In this document: one piece after another, positions 11,731 through 24,672 of the stretch | How the letters are laid out: every line of letters starts with the position of its first letter | Position numbering within the stretch: the first letter of the stretch is position 1 | Origin: Lucifuga dentata | Lineage: Eukaryota > Chordata > Actinopteri > Ophidiiformes > Bythitidae | Length of the DNA stretch: 64,000 nucleotides | Direction: 5' to 3' | Assembly (NCBI GenBank): GCA_014773175.1 | Contig: VXCM01000961.1 | Span: 186,115-250,114 of the forward strand | Notes under the pieces: model-generated | Databases searched by the model: none | What the model saw: only the letters and a program-made list of their open reading frames with translations | Told to the model about the DNA's origin: nothing | Position numbers and translations under genes: made by a program

Positions 11731-14700
11731 GATTTGTGATTTAAACAAGCGTCTGGCATGCTGACTGTTTGAGGCTGTTCCATTCTGTTATGGATCTGTG
11801 CTCATCAGGCTTATATGTGCTCTCATTTCCTACACCTACTTCTGTGATGGGGTTAAATGTAATTACAGAACTAAAATGCTTGACATTTGACAAGGAATAA
11901 GTAGCCCGGGCAACAAGCAGTACCCTCCTTCAGTAGGGTATACCCGTAACAAAGCTACTGATAACATGACTGGTGTATAATAATATGCTTAGCTACTCTC
12001 GCTTCCTTAACTAGCTCCTTAAGGTCTCCTCCATCCTCGCCGCATTAATGCTGGGTTGTAGCTAGCTAGCACTCCTAGGCTCCAGTCTCTGCTCACCATA
12101 ATGATGCTTGTATAAAGCAAAGAGGAAGAACCTCCCCGTATCCTTGCTCTCCTCTTTACCTCAGTGCTGAAAGATAATTAAATGTCCTTCTCAGACTCAG
12201 CATCTCTGCGTCATGCCGCGCAACCGTTTTATGACCAAGCAGATCTCGTGTCTGAGATGTAACGTGTGCATGTGTGTGCACATGTATCCACACGCGTAAG
12301 TGTGTTTGGGGTCAATGTATTTCTGTCTGGATCCTAATCCCAAAGGTGATATTAGTCTGGTGGGGGCAACCCATCCCCCCCAAGTGTGTGTTTGTGTGTA
12401 TGTATGTGATTGTGCTGCAGGCGTTGGGGTCAGCCAGAAAGCCCAGACAGGCTCTACCCTGACCTTTGACCCATGACTGTCTGCTAGCTCAGAGGTCACG
12501 CACACCATTGATGCAGACAGCTGATAGACACAAAAACAAACGTACATGCACACGTACACACAGCCTCTCCCCCTCCATAGTTTGGTGCGTTGGGGTAGAT
12601 GATGACACAAACAGCGTCATCTCAGAGAACGCATGTGCAGTGTACTTCCTCATCTGCTACAGCTGTGTTGTCTATTCAAACAATTTGGGCTTTTAAATTC
12701 AGTTTGATTATAGGTCAAACAAAAATGTAAAAGACCCCCAGAAAGATGAGAACGTTCCAGACCTAATTCCACAATTTAAAAGGTTCTTCTTTCACTCATT
12801 GCCTCTTTCTATTTGCTTATATCTTCACAGATGCAGGCAGGAATGGCACCATGAAGATGAAAAGCAACAATCAGCTTCCACATTTTGTCCTGACTCTAAC
12901 AAAGAACACACACTGTCTGCAGCCAGTTTCTCTGAACAGGTTTAGCCATGGCCACATATGGAAAATGGCACCTCTACAGTGGAAAGAATAGTCAGACACA
13001 AGTCATTAGAGTCAGATTATCAGTTTTCTAGTTTGCGCTCTCTGTGGATGTGGACAGGTAAGTTGGAGTTGCTTATAAAAGGTAAGTTGGGAGGTGGAAT
13101 TAATTTAAGAACTGTCTAAAGTGCAAAATGGAGCTGCCAAGTAATATTTTTCAGAATTAGTTTCATTAGATATGAATTACTATATTTGAGACCAATTTTA
13201 GGTCGGAGATTGGATGAGACCCTAAGGGGTCTTTTCTTTTCAGTCCTTAATTTACATTCAAGTTTAAGACTGGAAAATCTTTTGACAAGAGTATGTCACC
13301 ATTGAATTACTTTCCTTTTGTTCTCTGAAAGATTAAGCTCATACTGTACATATTTATTCATTTCATTTTAAAGTCTAACTAATTTATCATAAAGCATTTA
13401 ATTAGATTGCAAATTCAAAACATTTTGTCTTGGATTTTTATATATTCTCAATAAAATAAACCCTTTTAAAATGAAAACCTGCCTTCATTGTGTCTTTCCT
13501 TTCCTATTCTATTCCTGTTTGTTATTTGCCACCAGTGTTTGTTTTATTGCACAGTTACAAGCACAGCATTGAAGCGATGTGACACCAAAGATACAAGAAG
13601 CTATAGGAGACGCTTCACTTTGATTACTCTGATTGTTGCAGCAGTGGCTGAAGGGCTGGAAGGGGAGCAGTTAAACTTAGTGGCCTAAATCTGTGGTGTC
13701 AATTAGGTCCCATTGTGTGTGAGCATCAGGGGTGTTGAAGCGAGTTGCTGAAACTGAAGAAAACTCTGAACAATGATACACATTCATACACACACATACA
13801 CAGATCGTATGTTTTGTGGGGATCACACCTCCTATTGTTTTTCCCCAACAGCCAGTAGAGGCGATGCCCCAGTGCCCCCAGTGCGCTCCAGTGCTCTGAC
13901 TGAAATGGGCTCCCTGTCTCCTCTCACACACCCACCACTGTCCCACTGCTCCCCNCGACTGGTCCTGACCTGAAATTAGGGCCAAGCAAGCCTCTGTGTG
14001 TAAAAGGAGATGCAGCTGTGTGTGCGTGTGATTGCATGTGTGTGTGTGTGTGTGCGTCCACCATAGCCTTGAAAGAAAGTAGGAGATTATCCCATTCTGT
14101 GTGTCCAGTCACCAGTGCTGTATTGACCATGGTGGGCCACCCAGGGAGTCTCCAGCCAGCCGTGAGATGGCCTGATATACATGCTTACTGGCCATGTTAG
14201 ATTCCCCCACTCTCACCAGGGAGAAAGCCAAGCCCTACAGCCTGGACGCTTTCAAAAACACACTGAAGCCTGTATATGGAGTGAACACCCTTACACACAC
14301 AGAGAATGCTCTAACACATATACATAGACATATTGTACACATCTCAAGCAAGCACAACATATGCATCCTCAGTATTCACAATCATGCCTCCTTGTACTGT
14401 ACATGTGCACAAAACATATAACACACTCGCACACACATTTCAGCATGCCCTTTGTACAGTGAAAGACATTGCCATCAGGTCGTTTTCTGTGTCCTGTGAG
14501 GCGAGGCGGAGGTCATTGGGAAGGTGGAAAAGCTTTTTAATGGTAGGAATGATACCATAACACTATAGACAGAGTTACAGATCATGTCACATATGGTCTG
14601 TATACAGTGTACAACTCTGGAAGCGAAGCCTGCTCACTTGTGATTGTTATTGAATGTGTGGAAAGAAATGTTACATGTGTTTAAAGTATATGTGTTGTTT

Positions 14701-16504
14701 CTCATTCTTGCCCTGTTCTACACATTTTTTTGTTTTTTATAAAGCTGTATAATGCCTTAGATCACAGAAAAACTAATTGAAATCCATTAATTTTGCAATT
14801 GTTTCCAAATTATGTTTTGTAGATCTCTGCATAAACCAAGAAATGCAAAGTTTAATTCTTCAAAGTTTTGTGAATGAGATGTTTCGGTCTTTTACCTTAC
14901 AAACCTGTGGACAAGTGACAGTGAAGACAACCTCTGACAAATGATTTCCACACTAATTTGTGAGCATGTTCTCTGAACATTAACAGCACTTTGACTTGTA
15001 AAAGCAGGCCATTGTTGAGGTAAAGAAAGCCTCAGGGGTCAACTAATTGTCTTTTAATTGGACAAATGTTAGTTTGTCAATGGAGAGTCTCTAACATGCT
15101 TCTTTAACAAGCAGCACATAACTGCATAAAGCATAATAGCAGTAAAAACAAATAACAGAATCCCTAGAGAGGAGTGTGTTCACGGATTTTTTTTTAGAGC
15201 TATAAACTACAAACAAAGAATTATATTATCACAAGAAAGCAATGAAATATATTTGAGTGTGATTTGTAATCCCTCTGAGGCTAAATGTGTTTTATATGCC
15301 TCTAAAATTAAAGGATGCAATAACCAATGAGTAAATTGGAAACAATTAAATTGTTTATTTTATATAAAAACAGCTAAAATTGTTTATGAAAATTTCAGAA
15401 TATAGGCAATGTACCAACTAATACAATTTTATGATCAAAGTCTGCATTTCAATTTGATTGATTGCATGTATTAAATTTAACAGTAGATATATAGATATGT
15501 AGATATACGTAGATATATCCATTGCTACAATAATTGTAGGGCTTCAGCTATTTTTGGAGGATGTCTTAGAATAATAAAATCATCTGATTGGCTGATTGTG
15601 ATCATGATGCAAGTGACTGTAAGCCCAAACAACACTGAAAGATACCAGGAAAAGGAAAGGTTTAATTAATATTACAGTAAAAAGATGAATAAATCAGCCA
15701 AACACAATGAGTGTAATTTTAGATGTTACTGGTTCTAAGAAATAAATAACTAAAAACAGCTTTACAATATAGCAAGTCCATTTTTATGAGTGAGTGAGTG
15801 TTTTATGTCTAATATTCTTTCTACACATTTCAAACATTAGATATCTTTTCTTCCTCATTTGTGGAATATTATTTTTTAAATTATCATTGGTATCCCATAG
15901 GATATAAACATTTTATATGAGAATGTGGGCATTTTAATTTTACATATACTGTACTGCTGTACAGTATTGTAGCATTATACATGATTGTACATGATTTTTT
16001 TTCTTTTTCATTTTGGCTCATTAAAGTGTATCTTTGTGGATCTCAACAGTTTGCCATTATAATGTAGACCGAGCAGACAAGTGGGTGGAAAAATAGTCAA
16101 GGCCCTCAGGACTCATATGTGCTTCACACCATTTAGCTGAACTCTGTAATAGTACAACAGGTTGTGTTTATGGAGTTCTAATTAACAAGAGGGCATTAAA
16201 CACACCATGAATTAAAACATGCAGTTACAAAACACACCCCTATTAATTAACACTCAATGATAGAGCACAGATTGAAGGCACAGCACCTTCATGACAAATG
16301 GAATAATGTTCCTATTTCTTCATAGGAACATTGTTACATTTGTTCTTATTTCCCTATAACAAGCAGGTATGACAATTGTAAAAAAGCTTTTTATGTAAAA
16401 TAAAGTAGATCTTTCTTTTGCAAATGGTATATTCACGTGTAACTTGCATTCACAGGCATTTAAACTAACAAATTATTAATACGTTAACACCCAAATAATC
16501 TTTA

Positions 16505-16505
<1 letters not shown>

Positions 16506-16555
<50 letters not shown>

Positions 16556-16570
16556 GTGTGTGTGTGTGTG
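16506..16570. repeat. (TC)n-(GT)n compound microsatellite
   Basis: TC run to 16553, then GT run. Confidence 0.95.
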
Positions 16571-17680
16571 TATGTGCACATTGCACTGTGCAGGGGTCAT
16601 CTCCCTGGATCCCCTGAACTTGCTAGCCCCCCAGACACCTAATAAAAAGTATTGGTTCAGCCCATTGTTTGCACAGAGGAGCAAGTTGAGGGTAAGGGTT
16701 TACCAAAAGGGGGTTATGGTGGAGATAGGTGGGGTCAGGGGCTGNGTTGGTTCACTCCATTAGAAAGTCCAAGAACTTGGAGCCTAGTTTGTCATGCTAA
16801 CTGCAGCGATGCCATTGAATGTGGACTCAGGGAGCAGAAGGTTCACAGGACCCCAGCCATTCTCATGCAAAGTCTGTTAGAGCCTCTCTGTCATTCGTCC
16901 ACCCACGCACCCACCCCCTGCCGTTCCTCTTATAAAAAAAATACATACATGTTTATAAATGGACACATTTAGATTGGGATACAAATATGCTAAGTTACAC
17001 AATAGAGAAACAAAACTATGCAAAAAAACATAACACCCTCACAAAAATGATGACATGAAAATTCACCTCACATTAGAGTGTCAGAGAAATCAGTGTATTA
17101 TAGGTCTCATTTACAGGATTTGATGTTGAATCTTTTCTGGAAATTATCATAGAGCATTTCGAAATGAAACCTTGGATCTCAGCAGCCTTCAAGATGAGAG
17201 AAATACTGAAAAGAAGGCCAATAGGGTCATATAGATAGCTACCTATGCAGCCTTGGTCAAGCACTGCTTAAACTCATCTTAAACTTTCTATGACCTTGAC
17301 CCTACCTTGACTAGCAGCGGCATGAAATCGAACTCATTTCCTGTATGATTGTAACACTAATTTCAACCCAATTTTGTACAAAATGTTCCAACAAACACAG
17401 ATTCTATTTAAATTTCTATTTTGGGGACCTGAGTCTTATTTTCTGCTTGCTGCTAGTCTCCTCCACTGCTCACCTCTCATCTGTTTCACGTGATGCACAG
17501 ATCGAGGAGGCTACAACTCATTTTGTGTCGAGTCTGTTCAAATGCCAAGTGGTGAAAATGTCAGCTGAGGTACAGGCAGATACACCTAGGCGTTGACTCT
17601 CTTTTAATGCAAACACTGCATGCAAATGAAGGTGTTACCCCTCCAGGCTGGAAACAGTGGTAACAAGCATATATTTGTGT

Positions 17681-17816
17681 GTGCATGTGTGTGTGTGTGT
17701 CTGTGTGTGTGTGTATGTGTGCAGTACATGCCCAGATTTATGTGCTCAGATTTATGCACACAACTACCAGGAATTAAGGGACTCACCATTTGTGTGTGTG
17801 TGTGTGTGTGTGCGCG
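17681..17816. repeat. Two (GT)n microsatellites
   Basis: GT runs at 17681-17720 and 17791-17816, separated by unique sequence. Confidence 0.9.
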
Positions 17817-17879
17817 CCCCCCTCGTCAGCACTTGCAGCAGCCGTTTTGAGCCTGTATTTGATTGAGTGAAGGCCAACA

Positions 17880-18360
17880 CAGCCTGAACACTCCCTCTAA
17901 TGGAAGAGCGAGGCCCAGCAGCTCAGTAATGCACTGACCCCAGAGCTTTTATAATGCTGCCAGCCGATAAGTGGCAATATGCTGGATCTTATAAAATTAA
18001 CAAGACTGAGCTATGGGAGATGGGGCTTGGAGGGTGGGAGTGAGAGAGGATGACGTCCATATAGCACTTGTAAATATCAGCATTCATGCATGGAGGGATT
18101 ATAGCTGTTCTTGACAGAGTTTTATAGACATGGCTGCATGATTTGATATTTTTTCACTCGTTTCTCTGCTTTTTTTAGAGGAACTTTACAGGGAAACATT
18201 TACAGGAGCGTTTATGTTTGGTAAAATGTCTCTCAAGGCATTTTAATGCAGTTGAATTTATGAAAGCTGCCATAGAGCCGGGTGCTTGTGAAGCCAATAC
18301 TAGCTGGCCTTCAAAGTAATGGCAACTGGATCCCAGCCAGCATGGCTTTGCATGGTATCA
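17880..18360. promoter_or_regulatory. Candidate conserved noncoding block
   Basis: Repeat-poor sequence with two TTATAA boxes, TGACGTCC (CRE-like), GATTATAG and several TTTATG/TTTACA words. It does not encode a recognisable protein. Confidence 0.25.
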
Positions 18361-20152
18361 CAGGGTTGTTAAAATGTGCGTGTGTGTATGCATTTATTTG
18401 CGGTATATTTTCTGCTAATCCTCCTATGCTGTAATGTCCACAAGGTCAAACAACCACTGGTGTCCCTGTGCTTGATTAAACGCATTTCTATTGTGTTTAA
18501 GGGAAACAGGGCCTCATTCAACCAGGACTGAGATATCAAATGCAAAGTGAAATCACATTGACGTGCAGCCACTGTCTCAACACATCTGAATCTGATTCAT
18601 TTCTGAGCAAAGCATTATTCCTGTGTGCCTCCTACTATAACCTCCTCACCTTTCTCACACAGGATAAGGATGGGATTGTGCATGCAGGAGGTATGCATGA
18701 TTGTGTATTTGTGTGTTTTTGTGTTTTTTTAGTGTGCATGTGTGCGCGCGTGTGTGTATGTGAACAGCTATTGTCTGCCAGTGCTCCAGTAGAGGCTTCA
18801 AAGTGAATTATTCATGTGAGATTTGAATACATGCAAATGGTTTTCTCTTCCTCTCTTGGAACAGATCCAGGTTACCTATGGCAACAGCACCTTCAAGAAG
18901 CATCTTTTCAGCCCTCCTCCTTCTCCTCTCAGGCACCCACCCTCCGACCATATTATCCACCTAGTGGTATTGTTTCGATTGTTGCAGTACCAGGCTTGGT
19001 GGCTGCACGTTGTAGGGTGGCAGGATATCCCACAATTCACAGTCAAGGTCATGGGTTGTGAGGAGGACAGATGGAGGGATGAAGGGAGGAGAGACAGAGG
19101 AGGGCAGGATCCCTCCATTCACTGACATGAAGTTGAGGAGCCAGCACTCAGCAGATGGTGCCAAGAAAAAAGTGGAGGAAGGTGGTGAAAGATGGTGAAT
19201 GTCACCATTGCGACAGACTACATACACAGACGTGGGTCACCTCGGAATGATTTGTTCAAGGAAAATTACTACTGACTACACACTTAAATATCTTATTTGT
19301 TTAAAAAGATGTGAAATATTACACAGAATTTAAATTTTCAATGACAAAAATTCCTTTAAACTATTTTTTTTTAAAAACCAGTATTTGTATTTTATCTAAA
19401 ATGAACTAAGCTTGATTTGATTTGGATTTGAGCAGCTCTGTGTGTTTAGCTCAGTTGTCTTTATTCAGTTTGATGGAAGTGTAATATGGGATGGAATCAA
19501 TGTGCAGTTTACTTATCTGAATGTTTAGTCTGTGACGGAAATTTTCAATATGCTGTATGCTTTGTTCAAAAATCATTTGTCTTTTTAATGGTTTTATATT
19601 TTATGGCAGCTATTTTCTGTGATTAATTGCTATTGACTTGTGTTTTTGTTTTTCTCAATGTATTTCCAGTGGAGTTTATATAATACTAAAAATAAAATAT
19701 AAAATAATATATAATGGGTTGTGTTTAATTTTCTTTCAACTGAAACAATTTTATATTTCTATTTGAATTCTTATAGTTTTGTCATCATGACATCTTGAAA
19801 GACAGAACACATAAAATTATACACTGTTTAAGTGAAAAGATAGCTTTTGTGCTACTTCACAATATGAATGTAGTGGTGGGTTTTGTTTGTTTGGTGGGTT
19901 TTGTTTGTTTTGTTCTTTTTTTTTGTGCAAAATTTGGAACATAAATGATATAAAAAGCAGCTGTTGCAGCATTAAGCTCAGACATTTCATTTATAATAAG
20001 TACAGAGAATTATAGAATGTTACCACATAGTAGTACAGCTGTGACAGCGAGCAGCAGATAGGTCAAGTTCAGGCCATGAGGTGATCAGAGCCGAACAGAG
20101 CCGAACTAACCTCCATAATGTCCCAGAATGCAGATACAGAAAAGCTGCACAC

Positions 20153-20170
20153 TGCTGCCACCTACTGACA
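20153..20170 (-). promoter_or_regulatory. CTCF-like motif
   Basis: The reverse strand reads TGTCAGTAGGTGGCAGCA, close to the CTCF core CCASYAGRKGGCRS. Single site by eye; short fish repeats can carry the same word. Confidence 0.3.
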
Positions 20171-20470
20171 GGAAACGGATGGATCTGCTACCAAATTCAT
20201 ACAGCCAGAAATGAATAATCAAATGAATACATCATGCAATGATTTACAGCAAATATATGCGAAGTATTGGATTGCATAATTTATTGAAGTTTAATTGCTA
20301 ATTTGGTGAACGGAGGCAAAATAGGAAATCATCAAATTTAAGCGACTGTAATTAAGCAGCAACATGTAAACAAATTGATAAAAGGCCACTGCTACATAAA
20401 TTAATGTTTGGTTGGTCATCTATCAAATAAATACCTAGAAAACACTCAACATTCAAATTAAACTTTTAAT

Positions 20471-20974
20471 TTAAAGGACCATACTGTCCATTCTGCACAT
20501 GTTATGTTATTGACAACCATTTCCCAAAGAATAAAACCGTATTTCAGCTTTCCTGCTATTTTGCAAAATCTCTTAATCTTTCAAAATCAAATATTCAAGC
20601 GATACACCCACCTTAAAAATTGATGTTTCACCTACTAATAGTTACACAGCCTTATGAAGTCACGGTCATTTAAATTTTTTGATAAATGCAGGTCTTCTTT
20701 TGGGATTATATTCCCCAATGGAGACATACATTCACTCCACACTTTTTATTGCACTAAAATTACATAATTTAAAAAAAAAAAAAAACCTNACAAGTTGATT
20801 TTAATAGCGTACCAGAATGAACTGAAACCAATGGTGGTCTGGAAGGTAGGAAAATATTGTTTTAATTCACCGTTCCAGTAGTATGCTTTGGGAAATGATT
20901 GTCAGTAACATTTTGTGTAAGAAAATTGAATATATTAGGCTCAAAGATGCAAAATGGTCGGTATGGTCCTTTAA
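20471..20974. mobile_element. TTAA-flanked inverted-repeat element, copy 1
   Basis: Begins TTAAAGGACCATACTGTCC and ends GTCGGTATGGTCCTTTAA, with the rest of the terminal repeat recognisable on both sides. An N at 20789 replaces about 60 bases present in other copies. No coding capacity. Confidence 0.8.
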
Positions 20975-21072
20975 GTCTCATATATCATGTTCCCGATGCA
21001 AAGCAGCTTTGCTTATCAAATGGTGTCCTCTAGTGGACTAAACACTCACTGCTCAGTGTTGTGAGATGACAC

Positions 21073-21078
21073 TTTATT
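21073..21078 (-). terminator. slc25a42: Candidate slc25a42 poly(A) signal
   Basis: AATAAA on the minus strand about 1.0 kb past the stop, the first canonical hexamer I see downstream. ATTAAA variants nearer the stop (22021-22016, 21954-21949, 21820-21815) are alternatives. Confidence 0.3.
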
Positions 21079-21256
21079 GCATGAGCAGTTCTGCTTGAGA
21101 CAGTAAACTTACATCTTTTGAAATATTGTATTTGACTAATTTGTGTTAGCAGTAATTACAGCAAAGTGTGATTACTCATTATTTTAAATGAAACTCAAAT
21201 GAAATGGTAGCCGTTCCACATTATGAGCGAAGTAAAAAAGCACACATAATCTAAAA

Positions 21257-21259
<3 letters not shown>

Positions 21260-21288
<29 letters not shown>
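21260..21288. repeat. (TA)n microsatellite
   Basis: Perfect TA run in the slc25a42 3' flank. Confidence 0.95.
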
Positions 21289-21292
<4 letters not shown>

Positions 21293-22088
21293 CTCATATA
21301 CTTCATTAGCCCCACTTATTAGTCATATTACCAAACAGCACCAATTAAGTGCTGCAAACTTCAGGCCTGCTGACATGATCACCCATATACAGTCATTAAT
21401 TCCATCCAGTTCCAGTCATCTCACATAAGCACCCCTGCAAAATGTTCAACTAAACAAAAACCACTGCATAATCACCCACTGAGGGATATCAGATGACACT
21501 CACAAAGCAACATCCTGCATGATCAGGCTATTTGACATAATCAAAGAAAGCTGCAATGTGATTTAAATTAACGGTTTTCCTCAAAATCAAAAACAAAATC
21601 AAGGAAACATTGTTCTTTCTGTTGATACTGTATTGAGATGAATAACACTGAAAAGGTTACGACCTTGATCTTAATACAAGAAACACAACTTGTCCATATG
21701 CACATCATAAATCAACCAGATTCCTTACAGTATTCACACATTCCTACTGTCATTCATTTTGATGGTAAAGGAATTAAAACAAAGTTGTGAGAAGTTGTTG
21801 TGAACAATCATTACTTTAATGACACTTATTTTTTCTTCTGATTCAACTGACAGCCTTCTGGGGATGATGGTGAATCTTAGCTTTGCATTTAATTTGAGAT
21901 CCTGAGTTTTTACAAGATCTCCTGTCCCTCTTTCCACTCAAACACTCCTTTAATTTCCTGTGAAGAGAAAAGGAGTGTGCAGCAGGACAGCTCTGCAGTG
22001 ACCGAGTGGAGAGACTTTAATTCAAAGTCTCTCACCTCCCTCATGCCAGTCTCGTACATTTTTACACCCCTCTTTGCTCCCTACTGAC

Positions 22089-22414
22089 TCAGTGAGTGAA
22101 ATAGCCCATCTGATGCAATTTTTCCAGGAGGTTGTGTGTGAGGTCAAATGTGGTGAAACTAACTCCCACCGCAATGGGCCCTTTAACCCAGTTCATGCTT
22201 AGGCCTTTGTATAGTCCATGTATAATTCCTTCCCTTGTTACAATCTCACGAATGGTGCCCAGAATTGTGCTGCAGGCTGAGCCAGTAACACCGGCTGTCT
22301 GCATGCGCCGACGAACCACATCCAGTGGGTATGAAGCTGACTGTCCAATCAGGCCTGCGCAGGCACCAAAGGCCAAGCGTTCATAAGGATACGGTTGGGA
22401 TCTGTTTGTTTTAT
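22089..22414 (-). CDS. slc25a42: slc25a42 last coding exon (residues 214-321, stop)
   Basis: Encodes the third carrier repeat: [19 protein letters not shown], the signature [17 protein letters not shown], and [18 protein letters not shown] near the end. The stop TGA is at 22091-22089. The acceptor is TGCCAG. Confidence 0.97.
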
Positions 22415-24636
22415 CTGGCAGGGCAAAAAAGAGAAGAGAAGTGACAAAGAAAGAATGAAACGTCAGCGTGTCAAACTCTCTCGTAAGCCACAGAAAGCAG
22501 TAATACAAGACAAGGTGTCATAATATATAAAAATAAAGGATGAGTGAGTGACAAAGAACACCTCAATGCAAAGTGGAGAGCAAAAATCAGTTATTTTCTA
22601 TTTTATGACACCTTGAAGTATGTAATCCTGCTCATATCATGGCCACCAAACACAGACAACAAGAGAAACTACACCCAAATTGTCATCTACATCAGAAACA
22701 AGTATTTCCATGGTCATGCTATAAAAGGACAGTTTAAAGAATCATCAGAATTTCAAGTTACTGCACTAAAGCAGACGTGAAGAGCTGAAGCACTGTGGTC
22801 AGTACCTGTGTGCAGTTTCTTGAGAGTCTCATAGACGAAGAATGTGATCCCTGCGTATGGGATGACACCCAGGATGGTGGGGGTGAAGCCTCTGTAAAGT
22901 GTCTTCACACCCTCCTCTTGGGAGATGCGCACAAAGACATGCATGATGTTGCTGTACCTGTGGGTGCAAAGAGCATTTAGTGCATCTAGCTACTGCATGA
23001 TACACAGACACATTACTGGGATTAACACACAAAGGTGAAGCCAAACAAAGAGGGACGTCTTGCTACACATTAACAGGTGACGTGGCTTACATCTCTTTGG
23101 CAGTGACAGCCATCCTGGCTCTCACCATGTCCAGAGGGTATGTAAGCATAGCAGCAGTGGTGCCGGCAAGCGAGCCGGCCAGGAAGCGAGGGAAAGGAGG
23201 TAGGGCTCTGAAACAAGCACATACAATAATAATAAATAGAGCATACGAATTACACATTCGAACACATCATACAAGCTAACATTAACTTAAATTCTTAAAG
23301 GACCATACCGGCCATTTTGCATGTTTGAGCCTAATCTATTCAGTTTTCATACATGTTATGTTTGACAATCATTTCCCAAAGGATAAAACCGTATTTCAGC
23401 TTTCCTGATATTTTACAAAATCTCTTAATCTTTCAGAATCAAATATTCAAGCGATACACCCAACTTAAAAATCGATGTTTCACTAGTTGCGCAGCCTTAT
23501 GAAGTCACGGTCATTACAATTTTCTGGTAAACGCAGGTCTTCTTTTGGAACTATATTCCCTGGTGGAGACATACATTCACTCTGCATTTTTTATTTCGCT
23601 TAAACATTAAAATTATGTAACTTTGAAAAAAACCTGAATACATGTCTTGTTCGTGATGATGGAATTACCTATCCCAAGAAAGCTTCAAATATCAACAAGT
23701 TGATTTTAATAGTGTACCAGAATGAACTGAAACCAATGGCGGTCTGGAAGGTAGGAAATAAATTTTTTAATTCACCGTTCCAGTAATATGCTTTGGGAAA
23801 TGATTGTCAGTAACATTATGTGTATGAAAATTCAATATATTAGTCTCGAACATGCAAAATGGCCAGTATGGTCTTTTAATAAACATTATTATGACATTAT
23901 GACATGCTAAAATTGGAAAACAAAAGTATACTATGGCCACTAAGCATTTATACTGCGTCCCCCCAAAGATGCTGAGCTATGTACAAATGTAAATGTCTAA
24001 GTCTACACACAGTATATTGTGATCAGTGCTCTATACTCACTTTCCCTGGAAGCCATACTGTCTCCCCAATAATTTCTTGTACTGGTCATGGGAGCAGAAC
24101 TGGATGGCAGCGTATGGCATGACCCTCACCATGGTGGCAGAATTCCCCCTCCACAGACTGAGCAGCCCATCCTTCATATATGTACAGTAGATGAGCCGGA
24201 AGGCCTCCTAGACAGAATGTTTGTGGGGTTAGGAGCAGAGCTAGATGCTTTACACCATATCATTACTTAATAATCAGGATGTGTTCAAGGGATTTCCGCA
24301 GCTTAAAGGACCATGCTGGTGATTTTGCATGTTTAAGCCTAACATATACAACCTGCATACACATTACATTACTGACAACCAATTTCCAAAACATACAACC
24401 GTATTTTAGTTTTTCTGTTATTTGCTAAATTTGTTAAGCTTTCAAAATTCTTCAGGTGATATATCCACCTTATAATTCAATGTTTCACCTGCTAAATCTT
24501 ATGCACAACTATAGAAAGCACAGTCATTTTAATTTCCCATTAATTTCTCACTTGTCTTCTCCTGGAACTGTATTCCCTGTATTGCATGGATTGTCTTCCA
24601 TGCCGCTCTGTTTTGGATGGTTAAATAGTTACCTTG

Positions 24637-24672
<36 letters not shown>

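Larger units (their letters stand above)
1..20470. other. Gene-free flank (intergenic or intron of an unseen gene)
   Basis: No ORF here resembles a known protein and no splice-flanked conserved coding block could be supported. The longest open frames (2057-2530, 5651-6085, 12197-12610) read through GT/CA repeats or low-complexity text. The region alternates microsatellites, AT-rich stretches (14.6-16.5, 19.2-20.0 kb) and repeat-poor blocks with developmental transcription-factor words. Confidence 0.5.

Noticed and set aside
12197..12610. 137-residue minus-strand frame
   Set aside because: Mostly translated CA/GT repeat; no homology recognised.
12830..12960. AG followed by ATGCAGGCAGGAATGGC, possible exon
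   Set aside because: No conserved reading frame and no good donor; nothing identifies a gene.
18838..19125. Open frame after an AG reading IQVTYGNSTFKKHLF, as a possible coding exon
   Set aside because: I recognise no family, the frame runs into purine-rich low-complexity text, there is no convincing donor, and the reverse strand is equally open.
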